Source: Pantoea anthophila
GTDB lineage: Bacteria > Pseudomonadota > Gammaproteobacteria > Enterobacterales > Enterobacteriaceae
Assembly (NCBI RefSeq): GCF_006494375.1
Contig: NZ_VHIZ01000056.1
Coordinates: 141,685-205,684, forward strand
Direction of reading: 5' to 3'
Length of the DNA: 64,000 bases
In this document: positions 48,473 to 56,112 of the stretch, one piece after another
Position numbering within the stretch: the first letter of the stretch is position 1
Layout of the letters: every line of letters starts with the position of its first letter
Notes under the pieces: generated by a model
Databases searched by the model: none
What the model was told of the DNA's origin: nothing
The model's input: only the letters and a program-made list of their open reading frames with translations
Translations under genes and position numbers: made by a program

Positions 48473-48501
48473 ATTTTGTAACTTTTACTGAGGGTCAGGT
48501 T

Positions 48502-49152
48502 GTGGTGAATCATGCAGGTAAATGGATAGGGATCGTGGCGGCGCTGTTAATCACGCAGCAGGTGCAGGCACACGGCAGTCACGCACATGGCAAACCGCTG
48601 TCAGCGCAGGAGCAGAAAGCCGCAGAAGGGGTCTTTGCTGACAGCGACGTGAAAGATCGTTCGCTTTCTGACTGGGATGGGCTGTGGCAGTCGGTCTATC
48701 CGCTGCTGCAGAGTGGCGAGCTGGACCCGGTCTGGCAGAAGAAAGCGCAGCAGGATCCCCATAAAACGGCCGCAGAATATAAAGAATATTATCGCAAAGG
48801 GTATGCCACCCGCGTCGATACCATCGGTATTGAAAATGGCGTCATGGAGTTCCACGTGGGCGACCAGGTCAGCGCCTGTCACTACCGCTATGACGGCTAT
48901 AAAATCCTGACCTACAGCTCCGGCAAAAAAGGGGTGCGCTACCTCTTTACCTGTGAAGACGCGAACAGCCGCGCGCCAAAATATGTGCAGTTCAGCGATC
49001 ATACGATTGGACCGCGTAAGTCTGCCCATTTCCATATCTTCACGGGCAACGACTCTCAGCAGGCGCTGCTGGCGGAGATGGAGAACTGGCCGACCTATTA
49101 TCCCTACCAGATGATGAATGCTGAGGTGGTGGAGGAGATGCTGCACCACTAA
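48502..49152 (+). CDS. zinT: Periplasmic zinc-binding protein ZinT
   Basis: ZinT (YodA) binds zinc or cadmium in the periplasm and passes zinc to ZnuA during starvation. The 216-residue precursor equals E. coli ZinT in length. The signal peptide ends near QQVQA|HG, then a His-rich start [28 protein letters not shown], and the metal site [14 protein letters not shown]. The start is GTG; a second GTG follows directly. Zur control is indicated by the operator upstream. Confidence 0.96.
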   Translation: MVNHAGKWIGIVAALLITQQVQAHGSHAHGKPLSAQEQKAAEGVFADSDVKDRSLSDWDGLWQSVYPLLQSGELDPVWQKKAQQDPHKTAAEYKEYYRKGYATRVDTIGIENGVMEFHVGDQVSACHYRYDGYKILTYSSGKKGVRYLFTCEDANSRAPKYVQFSDHTIGPRKSAHFHIFTGNDSQQALLAEMENWPTYYPYQMMNAEVVEEMLHH

Positions 49153-49177
49153 GTGCGGGGTAAGATGGCTCACGGGT

Positions 49178-49212
49178 GACGGCGGGGCGGGCTCCTGTCC
49201 GCCGTCCTTCTC
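49178..49212. terminator. possible zinT / yjbR-like terminator hairpin
   Basis: GACGGCGG (49178-49185) pairs with CCGCCGTC (49199-49206), followed by CTTCTCC. It lies between convergent genes; the T-run is weak. Confidence 0.45.
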
Positions 49213-49231
49213 CTGACCCGTGGCCGCGCTG

Positions 49232-49597
49232 TCAGCCCACCCAGACCGGGCGGCGCGAAGCGGGGATACCCTTCACGACGCGGCGATAAGCCTCCTCCAC
49301 CAGTTGCTGAATCAGGCCGGGCGAGAGGCCGTCACCGGGCGAGACTGTGATCCAGTGGCGCTTATTCATGTGATAGCCGGGGGTAACAGAGGGGTAGATG
49401 ACCCGGTGCAGCTCCGCCTGCTGCGGCTCACATTTCAGCGTGATGATGGGCACACCGCGCAGTTCGGTCAGCAGCAAAAACACTTTTCCACACACTTTAT
49501 ATACCTGATGTTTCGGCCCGAACGGATAGCTGCATTCTGCGGCGGGCAGCCGCTCCGCTGCGTCGATGGCGATGCGCTGGATTTCATGGCCCTGCAT
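49232..49597 (-). CDS. MmcQ/YjbR-family protein
   Basis: A 121-residue soluble protein of the MmcQ/YjbR (CyaY-like fold) family, near the 118 residues of E. coli YjbR. Signatures are CSYPFGPKHQVYKVCGKVFL, ITLKCEP and the C-terminal MNKRHWITVSPGDGL with SYxxV-type helices. The ATG at plus 49595-49597 has GGGAG upstream; longer frames run into the uvsE promoter region. The family may bind DNA, but its role is unknown. It diverges from uvsE. Confidence 0.87.
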   Translation of the reverse strand: MQGHEIQRIAIDAAERLPAAECSYPFGPKHQVYKVCGKVFLLLTELRGVPIITLKCEPQQAELHRVIYPSVTPGYHMNKRHWITVSPGDGLSPGLIQQLVEEAYRRVVKGIPASRRPVWVG

Positions 49598-49699
49598 AGC
49601 GTTTCTCCCTGTCACTCTATAGCCTGCCTCTGCGCCCCCGCGACTGGCTGGTCGCCAGAGGCCTGTTACACTTCTGATAAGCATCAATCAGGAGCAGTC

Positions 49700-50704
49700 A
49701 TGAAATTAGGCTTTGCATGTAAGTATCTCAACAGTGATGGCAAACAATTTTTTCCGTTTCGCGCCACCACCCGTAAACGGTTTCTGAGTTTATCGCATGA
49801 TGAACGTTATCAGCTGCTCCATGAGATCAGCGTGACCAATCTGAATCATCTTTATCAGACGCTGGAGCAACTGGCTACCTTACCCGCGCCTCTCCGGATG
49901 ATGCGTATCGGCAGCGATCTGCTGCCGCTTTACACCGTGCCCGAAGCCACGCCGCTGTTTGCGGCGTTTCTGCCCGAACTCCATCCGCTGTTTGCCCGCT
50001 GTGGTGAACTGGCGCGGGCAAACGATATCCGGCTCTCCTTCCATCCGGGCCAATACACCGTGCTGGCCTCCGATAATCCCGATGTGGTGACGCGCGCGCT
50101 GGAGGATGTGGAGTATCACACGCTCTGCGCCACGCTGATGGGCTACGGCAAACAGTTTCAGGATTTCAAAATCAACATCCATATGAATGGCAAGGCGGGG
50201 TTCGACGGATTTAAACGCGCCTTTAAGCAGCTCAGCCCGGAAGCGCAACGGATGCTGACGGTGGAGAATGATGAGATCTCCTGTTCACTGGATGACGTGC
50301 TGCAGGCGGCACCGCTCTGTCCGGTGGTGCTGGATATTCACCATCACTGGGTAAAAGAGAGTGAGTTTATTCAGCCAGACGATCCGCGTGTTGCCCGCGT
50401 CATCGACTCCTGGCGCGGCGTGCGTCCGGTGCTGCACTACTCGATTTCGCAGGAGGGGATCATTCCGCCGCAGGGCTGGCCCGATCAGGCTGCGCTGGGG
50501 GTGAGCAAAAGCAAACTGCGGGCGCACTCTGACTACTTCTTTAACCCGACGCTGAATGGATGGGCGCTGTCGTTTCAGGATTTCGACATTATGTGCGAAG
50601 TGAAAATGAAGAATCTGGCGCGGGAACCGCTCTACGCCTGGGCGATAGCGCAGCAGCGGATAGCCGATCCCCTGGCAGAGTGTGCCAGGGAATCGTCCTG
50701 TTAA
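49700..50704 (+). CDS. uvsE: UV damage endonuclease UvsE (UVDE)
   Basis: UvsE nicks DNA 5' of cyclobutane dimers and 6-4 photoproducts, starting an alternative excision repair. The 334-residue TIM-barrel protein has the metal-site motifs SFHPGQYTVLAS, INIHMNGKAG, LTVENDEISCSLDDVL, VVLDIHHHW and LHYSISQ, plus RAHSDYF. CAGGAG lies 6 bases before the ATG. E. coli K-12 lacks it, and it fits life on sunlit plant surfaces. The last 4 bases overlap the convergent SDR gene. Confidence 0.93.
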   Translation: MKLGFACKYLNSDGKQFFPFRATTRKRFLSLSHDERYQLLHEISVTNLNHLYQTLEQLATLPAPLRMMRIGSDLLPLYTVPEATPLFAAFLPELHPLFARCGELARANDIRLSFHPGQYTVLASDNPDVVTRALEDVEYHTLCATLMGYGKQFQDFKINIHMNGKAGFDGFKRAFKQLSPEAQRMLTVENDEISCSLDDVLQAAPLCPVVLDIHHHWVKESEFIQPDDPRVARVIDSWRGVRPVLHYSISQEGIIPPQGWPDQAALGVSKSKLRAHSDYFFNPTLNGWALSFQDFDIMCEVKMKNLAREPLYAWAIAQQRIADPLAECARESSC

Positions 50705-51564
50705 ATAATCGCCACGCCGCCGGTGACGGCGATGGTTGCCCCTGAAATGTAGCTGCCTTCGTCACTGGCCAGCATCACATAGGTGGGTGCCAGCTCAGCA
50801 GGCTGACCGGCCCGCTGCAGCGGCACCTCGCTGCCAAAGTTTTTCACCTGTTCAACCGGCATGGTTGAGGGGATCAGCGGCGTCCAGATAGGGCCGGGCG
50901 CGACCGCATTGGCGCGGATACCTTTTTCAGCCAGCAGAGCGGCCAGTCCGCCGGAGAAGTTGACGATGGCGGCTTTAGTGGCCGAATAGGCGAGCAGCTT
51001 CGGTTTTGGCTGATCGGCATTGATTGAGGCGGTGTTGATGATCGACCCGCCCGCCGGCATATGCCGGGTGGCGGCTTTGGTCAGGTAAAACATCGCGTAG
51101 AGGTTGGTTTTCATGGTGCGGTCAAACTCTTCATCGCTGATCTCATCCAGCGACATACGCGTCATCTGAAAGGCGGCGTTGTTGACCAGGATGTTAACCT
51201 CCCCGAACGCCTCTACGGCCCGATCGACCAGCGCATTACAGTGAGACGCCTCGGTAATATCGCCGGGCATCAGCACGGCTTTGCGACCGGCGGCCTCCAC
51301 CAGCCGGGCCGTATCCTGCGCATCTTCATGTTCATCGAGGTAGGAGATCAGCACATCGGCACCTTCGCGGGCAAACGCAATGGCGACAGCCCGGCCAATT
51401 CCGGAGTCGCCACCGGTAATAATGGCTTTTTTACCCGTCAGGCGGCCTGATCCCTGATAGCTCTCTTCGCCATGATCGGGCTGCGGCTGCATCGCGGCAG
51501 TGCTGCCTGGCCACGTCTGCTGCTGTTCGGCGAAAGGCGGCTGTGGACGCTGAGTGGATGACAT
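50701..51564 (-). CDS. Short-chain dehydrogenase, YghA-like
   Basis: A 287-residue SDR of the YghA/general-stress type. The N-terminal extension is rich in Gln/Pro (about 1-40). The cofactor loop is ITGGDSGIGRAVAIAFAREG, with LVNNAA, and the active site has NTASIN and YSATKAA. Substrate is unknown; homologues with this extension are often stress-induced. It lies among katE, Mn-catalase and uvsE and is co-directional with the Mn-catalase gene upstream. GGAGGAAC lies before the ATG. Confidence 0.9.
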   Translation of the reverse strand: MSSTQRPQPPFAEQQQTWPGSTAAMQPQPDHGEESYQGSGRLTGKKAIITGGDSGIGRAVAIAFAREGADVLISYLDEHEDAQDTARLVEAAGRKAVLMPGDITEASHCNALVDRAVEAFGEVNILVNNAAFQMTRMSLDEISDEEFDRTMKTNLYAMFYLTKAATRHMPAGGSIINTASINADQPKPKLLAYSATKAAIVNFSGGLAALLAEKGIRANAVAPGPIWTPLIPSTMPVEQVKNFGSEVPLQRAGQPAELAPTYVMLASDEGSYISGATIAVTGGVAII

Positions 51565-51635
51565 GGATGTTCCTCCAGTAAAAGGGGCGAAACCTGTCAG
51601 GGCGTCACTCCCCGACAGGCGTGCAGCATGAGTGA

Positions 51636-52484
51636 TTAAGGTTTCGGCGGCGTGATACCGTCAATCTGCTCTGCCTGGGCACCGGAACCCGGGCGGGCGT
51701 TACCGAGAAGCGGTTCGTCACCCAGAATATCGGGCTGCTGTTTCGCGCTGAACTGACCCTGACCATCGTAAGCCGGACCGCTGCTCCAGCGGCCTTCCGG
51801 CAGCGGTTTATCCAGTGAGGTGTTCAGGCAGTAGTAGGAGTGTTCCTGCGCCTCATTTTCCTGCGGGAAGCTGTTCGGGATCGGCAGCGAGGCGTTCAGT
51901 CCGCCCATCTCCTCAATCACCGCCAGCCACTGCTGCTGGTGCATGGTGTCCCTGGCGATCAGGAACGAGAGGAAATCCTTCATGCCTTTATCTTCGGTCA
52001 TGTTGTAGAGACGGGTAGCCAGCACGCGACCGGTGGCCTCTGCGGTGACGTTGGCCAGCATATCCGCCGCGACGTTACCGGAGGCGTAAATGTGGCTCAT
52101 GTCGAACGGCATCCCGTTGGCGTTCACCGGCATTGCGGCCAGGCCGGAAGAGAGAATATGGCGCGGGTTCATGCCACCCAGAATCGCATTAACCACCGGA
52201 TCTTTCGCGGAGGCTTCCTGGTAAGAGAGGGGGGCACCTTCCAGATTAAGCGCCACGGCGTAGCCCAGCATTTCGATATGGCTCAGCTCTTCGGTGGCGG
52301 TTGAGATCAGCAGATCGCGAATCCGCACATCACCGCGTGCGCCCATTGCCTGGAAAAAGTATTGCATCGCTACACGAATTTCACCTTCGACGCCGCCGAT
52401 GGCCTGCTGTAACAGCATGGCAAACTCTGGATCGGGTTTCTCTACACGAACCGGAAATTGAAGTTTTGATGAATGATGAAACAT
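51636..52484 (-). CDS. Manganese catalase
   Basis: A 282-residue non-haem dimanganese catalase (KatM/KatN type). The four-helix bundle carries the Mn ligands in GGVEGEIRVAMQYFFQAMG, ATEELSHIEML (Glu, His), TAEATGRVLATRLY (Glu) and ARDTMHQQQW (His). The start is the ATG at plus 52482-52484 with GAGGAAAA upstream. It lies 71 bases upstream of the YghA-like SDR on the same strand, suggesting an operon. It gives the cell a second, iron-independent catalase besides KatE. Confidence 0.93.
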   Translation of the reverse strand: MFHHSSKLQFPVRVEKPDPEFAMLLQQAIGGVEGEIRVAMQYFFQAMGARGDVRIRDLLISTATEELSHIEMLGYAVALNLEGAPLSYQEASAKDPVVNAILGGMNPRHILSSGLAAMPVNANGMPFDMSHIYASGNVAADMLANVTAEATGRVLATRLYNMTEDKGMKDFLSFLIARDTMHQQQWLAVIEEMGGLNASLPIPNSFPQENEAQEHSYYCLNTSLDKPLPEGRWSSGPAYDGQGQFSAKQQPDILGDEPLLGNARPGSGAQAEQIDGITPPKP

Positions 52485-52672
52485 GATTATTTTCCTCGTC
52501 TGTGTTTGCAGGAGATGCAGAAAAAGCCTGGACACAGATATCGGATAAATAAAGCGAACCGAGAGCAATTAACCGCAATTGATGGTGAAATAAGCGGCAA
52601 AAATGGTTAAATCTGGCACGATATCTGGCTGTAAGAGAGGGAGGAAAAGAGGGGCCAGAAAGGGGTTTGCAG

Positions 52673-52699
52673 GACAAAAAAAAGCCCCTTATCAGGGGC
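52673..52699 (-). terminator. terminator of the YmgB/AriR-like gene
   Basis: GCCCCT-GATA-AGGGGC is followed on the minus strand by eight or more T. Confidence 0.9.
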
Positions 52700-52761
52700 A
52701 GATTCCGGACAGGAAACGCATCCATGCTAATTCGCGTTCCATCGTAACAGACACAGGTTTT

Positions 52762-53019
52762 TTAGCTGGCGCTGGCTGCCGGCGCACGCTGCAGAACATG
52801 TTCGAGAGCCTGACGGTAAACGTCCTGTTTAACCACGTCACGCTCACTCTCCAGGCGGTTAATCAGGCCCAGCACGACATCTTTATCGGAAACGTGGGCT
52901 TTAGCACGGGCGAGTTCAGCATGGACAGCCGCGATAACCTGTTTTTCAGTCGTCAGTGTCTTGCCAGAGTTCATGAAGTAATCAGAAATCTGAGACTCTG
53001 TATTCATCGTAGGTTGCAT
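52762..53019 (-). CDS. YmgB/AriR-family biofilm and acid-resistance regulator
   Basis: An 85-residue, all-helical protein like E. coli AriR/YmgB (88 residues): ISDYFMNSGKTLTTEKQVIA, then DKDVVLGLINRLESERDVVK and VYRQALEHVL. AriR is a connector of the BluR/BluF regulon that dampens curli and promotes colanic acid through Rcs. The ATG at plus 53017-53019 has GAGG 7 bases upstream. An inverted repeat with TTGTACAAG-type arms lies about 160 bases upstream. It has its own terminator. Confidence 0.85.
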   Translation of the reverse strand: MQPTMNTESQISDYFMNSGKTLTTEKQVIAAVHAELARAKAHVSDKDVVLGLINRLESERDVVKQDVYRQALEHVLQRAPAASAS

Positions 53020-53177
53020 GTCAGGCCTCATAAGAAATTGGGGGTTGATGCGTCGATTCAGATCCGGTGACCGGCAGACGCAAAAAAAAATTGCATCTGA
53101 AGGTGGAAATCCACAACACCTTCAGATGCGGTGCAAAGCACCCTTCGTTACAAGTGATTTATCGTCACGCAGTAAAG

Positions 53178-53204
53178 TTATACAAGAATGAGAAACTTGT
53201 ACAA
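53178..53204. promoter_or_regulatory. TTGTACAAG-type inverted repeat (MlrA/BluR-like)
   Basis: TTATACAAG and CTTGTACAA are 8-of-9 complementary with a 9-base spacer. MerR-family regulators MlrA and BluR bind sites with TTGTACA. The link is inferred. Confidence 0.45.
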
Positions 53205-53407
53205 TGAAATCTGATAAAAGTGTACTGGTCGGAGGTGTTGGCGGGTTGAGTTTTCCGGCAAAATGGCAGAGTTATTTATTTTATATGATTAAATACAAAT
53301 AGTTAATTTGTTATCCCGGCCAGCGTTGCGGGAAGGGCAAGGCACCCGTTTATTTTGCGGCCACCCGGTAAAAACGTTACAACTGCCTTTTTTACGCCGT
53401 TTTTCTC

Positions 53408-53438
53408 CAGAAACCTGTACAACCTGTACAGGTTTCTG
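53408..53438. repeat. 13-bp perfect inverted repeat
   Basis: CAGAAACCTGTAC and GTACAGGTTTCTG are perfect complements with a 5-base spacer AACCT. It could be an operator or cruciform. It contains CTGT-N9-ACAG, one base longer than a LexA box. Confidence 0.6.
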
Positions 53439-53570
53439 CGGTGCACAGGATCAGCGTGCAACGCGGCTGCTGGAATCCTGACCGTCCGGCCGGCCAGGAC
53501 GCATAATTCACTTCACACGCCGGAGGCAGAAGACTAAGGTTGACCCCTAATTCATCACAAGGAAACGATC

Positions 53571-53795
53571 ATGGTTCACGACTATTTCGCGATACCGCCT
53601 GCGGGCATCACTCAGGAGCAACACAAACGTTCGGTCGCCGTGGCGGCTGCCCTGTCAGTGGCAAAAGAGTCCGTCAGCGCCTCGACCTCGGCTACCGGCT
53701 CTAAAGCCTCCTGGGATCTGCAGGCAGTGGCCAATGAAATTGGCAATCTGGCCGACGCGATTCAGGATGCGCTGGAGAGCGACAGCGCGGTTTAA
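53571..53795 (+). CDS. Hypothetical small protein
   Basis: A 74-residue acidic, Ala/Ser-rich, probably helical protein beginning MVHDYFAIPPAGITQEQHKR. I do not recognise it. AAGGAAACGATC precedes the ATG, a good ribosome-binding context. It has no signal peptide or membrane segment. It stands alone between the AriR-like gene and umuD, downstream of the 53408-53438 palindrome. Confidence 0.65.
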   Translation: MVHDYFAIPPAGITQEQHKRSVAVAAALSVAKESVSASTSATGSKASWDLQAVANEIGNLADAIQDALESDSAV

Positions 53796-54443
53796 ACGCT
53801 GACGGCGAGGCCACCGCCGCCGCTGAGACGGAAGAGAACAGGGCGGTGGCAGCGACCCGCACAGCCTGCGAACGGTCACTGTCGGGCACTGCCGGAAAGG
53901 GGGTTATCTCATCGCCCCCGGCTCAGACTGAATAGCGTGGCAGAGCCTGTGCGCTGCTTATTTCCTTTCTCCCGACCGCTCCGCTCTTCTTGTTTTTTGC
54001 GCACGATCACTCTCTTATCTGACCTCTTTTCATTCCCGGAATGATTCAGCGCACGTGGCTGAACATTCTCTTTTTCTGCCTGCGATAAATGTCCTTCAGC
54101 CAGCGTCACCGCATTAAGGCTGTCGCGCGTTGCCGTTTAAAAAAGCGGAATAATCAAGCTGCGTTGCCTGTTTAAATGGCCGCCGGGCGTGATCCGATTG
54201 TGCTTAAGTTAAAAAGTCAGCGGGTGAATTTATAAGAAGAATGAATGTAAGTCGCTCTCAGCGTTATTTTATCGCTGCGGAGAAAATCATCTGATTTCGC
54301 TTAATATCGCGGCAGCCAGAAAGAAAGATTAAAAAAAGTGTGTGGTTGTCAGGCGCTTTACTTAAAAACACCTCGTTTCGCTTGATTAAAAGGGGGATTC
54401 GATATTACTGTATTTATATACAGTAATCCGGAAGAGGAGAACA
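53796..54443. other. 648-base gap before umuD
   Basis: No supported gene is present; a 66-codon minus-strand frame at 53909-54109 has no ribosome-binding site or homology. The right end has the LexA box and the GAAGAGGAG ribosome-binding site of umuD. Confidence 0.5.
54406..54425. promoter_or_regulatory. LexA box of umuD
   Basis: TACTGTATTTATATACAGTA contains CTGT-N8-ACAG with AT-rich centre and the flanking TA/TA. It is a high-quality SOS box 19 bases before the umuD start. Confidence 0.93.
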
Positions 54444-54866
54444 ATGATGGAATTTATCAAACCTGCGGACATACGCGCCGCAATGGCCTTGCCGCTCTAT
54501 ATCGAACGTGTCCCGTGCGGATTTCCCTCCCCGGCGCAGGACTATGTTGAACAGCGTATCGATCTGAATACCCTGATGGTACAGCACCCCAGCGCCACCT
54601 ATTTTGTCCGGGTCAGCGGCGAATCGATGATAGAGGCGGGCATCAATGATGGTGACATGCTGGTGGTCGACAGCTCTCTCACCGCCGGGCATGGGGACAT
54701 CGTGGTAGCCGCCGTCGACGGGGAATTTACCGTGAAACGCCTGCAGCTTCATCCCTGCCTGCAACTGATGCCGATGAACACCAAATTTAAGCCCATCGCC
54801 ATCCAGACTGAAGATGTGCTGGAAGTGTTTGGCGTCGTCACCTTTGTGATTAAATCGACGCACTAA
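54444..54866 (+). CDS. umuD: UmuD, SOS mutagenesis protein (no umuC partner)
   Basis: UmuD is cut by RecA filament to UmuD', the accessory subunit of polymerase V. It has 140 residues (139 in E. coli). The cleavage site is PCGFPSP (Cys-Gly), catalytic Ser in GESMIEAG and Lys in GEFTVKRL. Two ATGs start the frame (54444, 54447). LexA control is indicated by the box upstream. No umuC follows: the next gene is on the other strand. Confidence 0.95.
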   Translation: MMEFIKPADIRAAMALPLYIERVPCGFPSPAQDYVEQRIDLNTLMVQHPSATYFVRVSGESMIEAGINDGDMLVVDSSLTAGHGDIVVAAVDGEFTVKRLQLHPCLQLMPMNTKFKPIAIQTEDVLEVFGVVTFVIKSTH

Positions 54867-54868
54867 GC

Positions 54869-54886
54869 ATGTTTGCGCTGGCCTGA
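54869..54886 (+). pseudogene. possible remnant of umuC start
   Basis: Two bases after umuD, ATG TTT GCG CTG GCC TGA encodes MFALA and a stop. UmuC begins MFAL in E. coli and is placed at exactly this point. It may be what is left after deletion of umuC, but five codons are little evidence. Confidence 0.35.
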
Positions 54887-54934
54887 CTGAATGCCGCTAT
54901 CCGGCAGAAAGCATCGGTGCGCTGATGCAATGAG

Positions 54935-54977
54935 ACAGGCGCGGAGAGCCCGCTTCAGCAGGACTCTCCGCGCCTGT
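54935..54977. terminator. 14-bp stem hairpin between umuD and the LysR gene
   Basis: ACAGGCGCGGAGAG (54935-54948) and CTCTCCGCGCCTGT (54964-54977) are perfect complements with a 15-base loop. It lacks a T-run but sits between convergent genes, so it is likely a terminator or mRNA-end structure. Confidence 0.5.
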
Positions 54978-55026
54978 ACTAGCCTAGCAAGCACCACGGC
55001 ACGCGCGTCACAGGCGAGGGCGACAT

Positions 55027-55953
55027 TCATGTCGTGAATTGACCAATCCAGGGGTTATGGGTTTCCTGAGACCAGAGCTGTGACAGCCGTTCCCGGAACT
55101 TTTCCGCCGCCGGACTGAGTCCCGTCTCTCTGCGCTGAACCAGGCCCAGCGTGCGTCGGATCACTGGTTCAACCAGCGGACGGCTGACAAGAACAGGGTG
55201 TTCATCCATGGGCATCGCCAGGTTCGGCACCACCGCGACACCCAGGCCCGCCTCCACCATACCGAGTGACGTTGAGAGATGTCTGACCTCGTAAAACCAG
55301 TCGGGTTTAAAGGTTCCGCCCTCCAGCGCCTGGTCGATCAGCGATCGGTTACCGCTTGAGCGCCGCACACCAATCAGTCTTGAACCCGCCAAATCTTCCC
55401 AGGTCACCAGTGGTTTTTGCGCCAGCGGGTGATCGCGCCGGCAGGCGAGAACAAAGGGTTCATTGACTAGCGGGCTAAAATCGATGTTGGGATGTGTGAT
55501 GTTTATCATATTTATGCCGAAATCTGCGTCGCCATTTAAGACGGCTTCGAGGCAGTCGCTGGCACTGTGTTCCAGAATCCGGATACGAATGTTGGGATAG
55601 AGATTGTTAAAATCTCTGATAGCGGAGGGCAGAAAGTAGAACGCCGCCGTGGGCAGGCAGGAGAGGGTAATCACTCCGCTCTGATGTGTTGCCATCTCCT
55701 TAATACTGAGAATCGAGCTTTCATAGAAGTCGATTAAATTCTTCGCTTTAGGTAAAAACTCTCTGCCAACCGCCGTAAGCCTGATATTTCTTGTCGTCCG
55801 TTCAAATAGCGTTGTTCCCAGGTTCTCCTCCAGTTTCTTAATTCTGCGTGTTAACGCAGGTTGTGAAATGTGAAGAAAGTGCGAGGCTCTTGTGAAACAT
55901 CCAATTTCTGCAATTTTAACAAATGCTTGTATTCCCTGAAGCTCATGCTGCAT
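55027..55953 (-). CDS. LysR-type regulator of the cit-like operon
   Basis: A 308-residue LysR-type regulator. The winged helix-turn-helix is GCFTRASHFLHISQPALTRR, and the effector domain spans about 90-300. It is divergent from the isomerase-MFS-FAH-citCDEFXG genes over 159 bases, the usual layout for a LysR activator and its target. E. coli also has a LysR gene (ybhD) divergent from the isomerase gene ybhH. The inducer is unknown; the operon suggests a tricarboxylate. Confidence 0.9.
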   Translation of the reverse strand: MQHELQGIQAFVKIAEIGCFTRASHFLHISQPALTRRIKKLEENLGTTLFERTTRNIRLTAVGREFLPKAKNLIDFYESSILSIKEMATHQSGVITLSCLPTAAFYFLPSAIRDFNNLYPNIRIRILEHSASDCLEAVLNGDADFGINMINITHPNIDFSPLVNEPFVLACRRDHPLAQKPLVTWEDLAGSRLIGVRRSSGNRSLIDQALEGGTFKPDWFYEVRHLSTSLGMVEAGLGVAVVPNLAMPMDEHPVLVSRPLVEPVIRRTLGLVQRRETGLSPAAEKFRERLSQLWSQETHNPWIGQFTT

Positions 55954-56112
55954 GACCGTTCACGCCTTATTGTGATGAAGGTTTAACCACACTAACTCAG
56001 TGGGTATCTATGCGCAAAGAGTATTAATGACGCGAATATTGACATTAGAGTTATCGATGGCGCTGTGGAATTTTGATGCTGTTCTTATCACTATCAGAAA
56101 TGAGAAAACATC
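55954..56112. promoter_or_regulatory. divergent LysR/operon control region
   Basis: This 159-base AT-rich region must hold the promoters of both units. Several imperfect T-N11-A dyads occur (for example ATTAATG...CATTAG near 56022-56053), but none can be chosen as the LysR box from sequence alone. GAGAAAA precedes the first ATG. Confidence 0.45.

Larger units (their letters stand above)
48116..48501. other. katE/zinT divergent regulatory gap
   Basis: The 386 bases contain a katE promoter candidate and the zinT Zur operator. The centre (48180-48400) shows no gene or clear element. Confidence 0.6.
53020..53570. other. 551-base divergent gap with two palindromes
   Basis: The gap between the AriR-like gene and the small gene at 53571 has no plausible gene. 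It has two TGTAC-containing inverted repeats (53178-53204 and 53408-53438) and an AT-rich stretch at about 53270-53310. Confidence 0.6.

Noticed and set aside
49220..49699. In-frame upstream extension of the uvsE reading frame by 160 codons
   Set aside because: The extension covers the opposite-strand YjbR-like gene and has no homology; the ATG at 49700 has a proper CAGGAG and starts the family sequence MKLGFACKYLN.
53408..53438. LexA box in the 13-bp inverted repeat
   Set aside because: The spacing is CTGT-N9-ACAG instead of N8 and the core is not AT-rich, so it does not fit LexA.
53909..54109. 66-codon minus-strand frame before umuD
   Set aside because: Highly charged random-looking sequence with no ribosome-binding site or recognisable homology.
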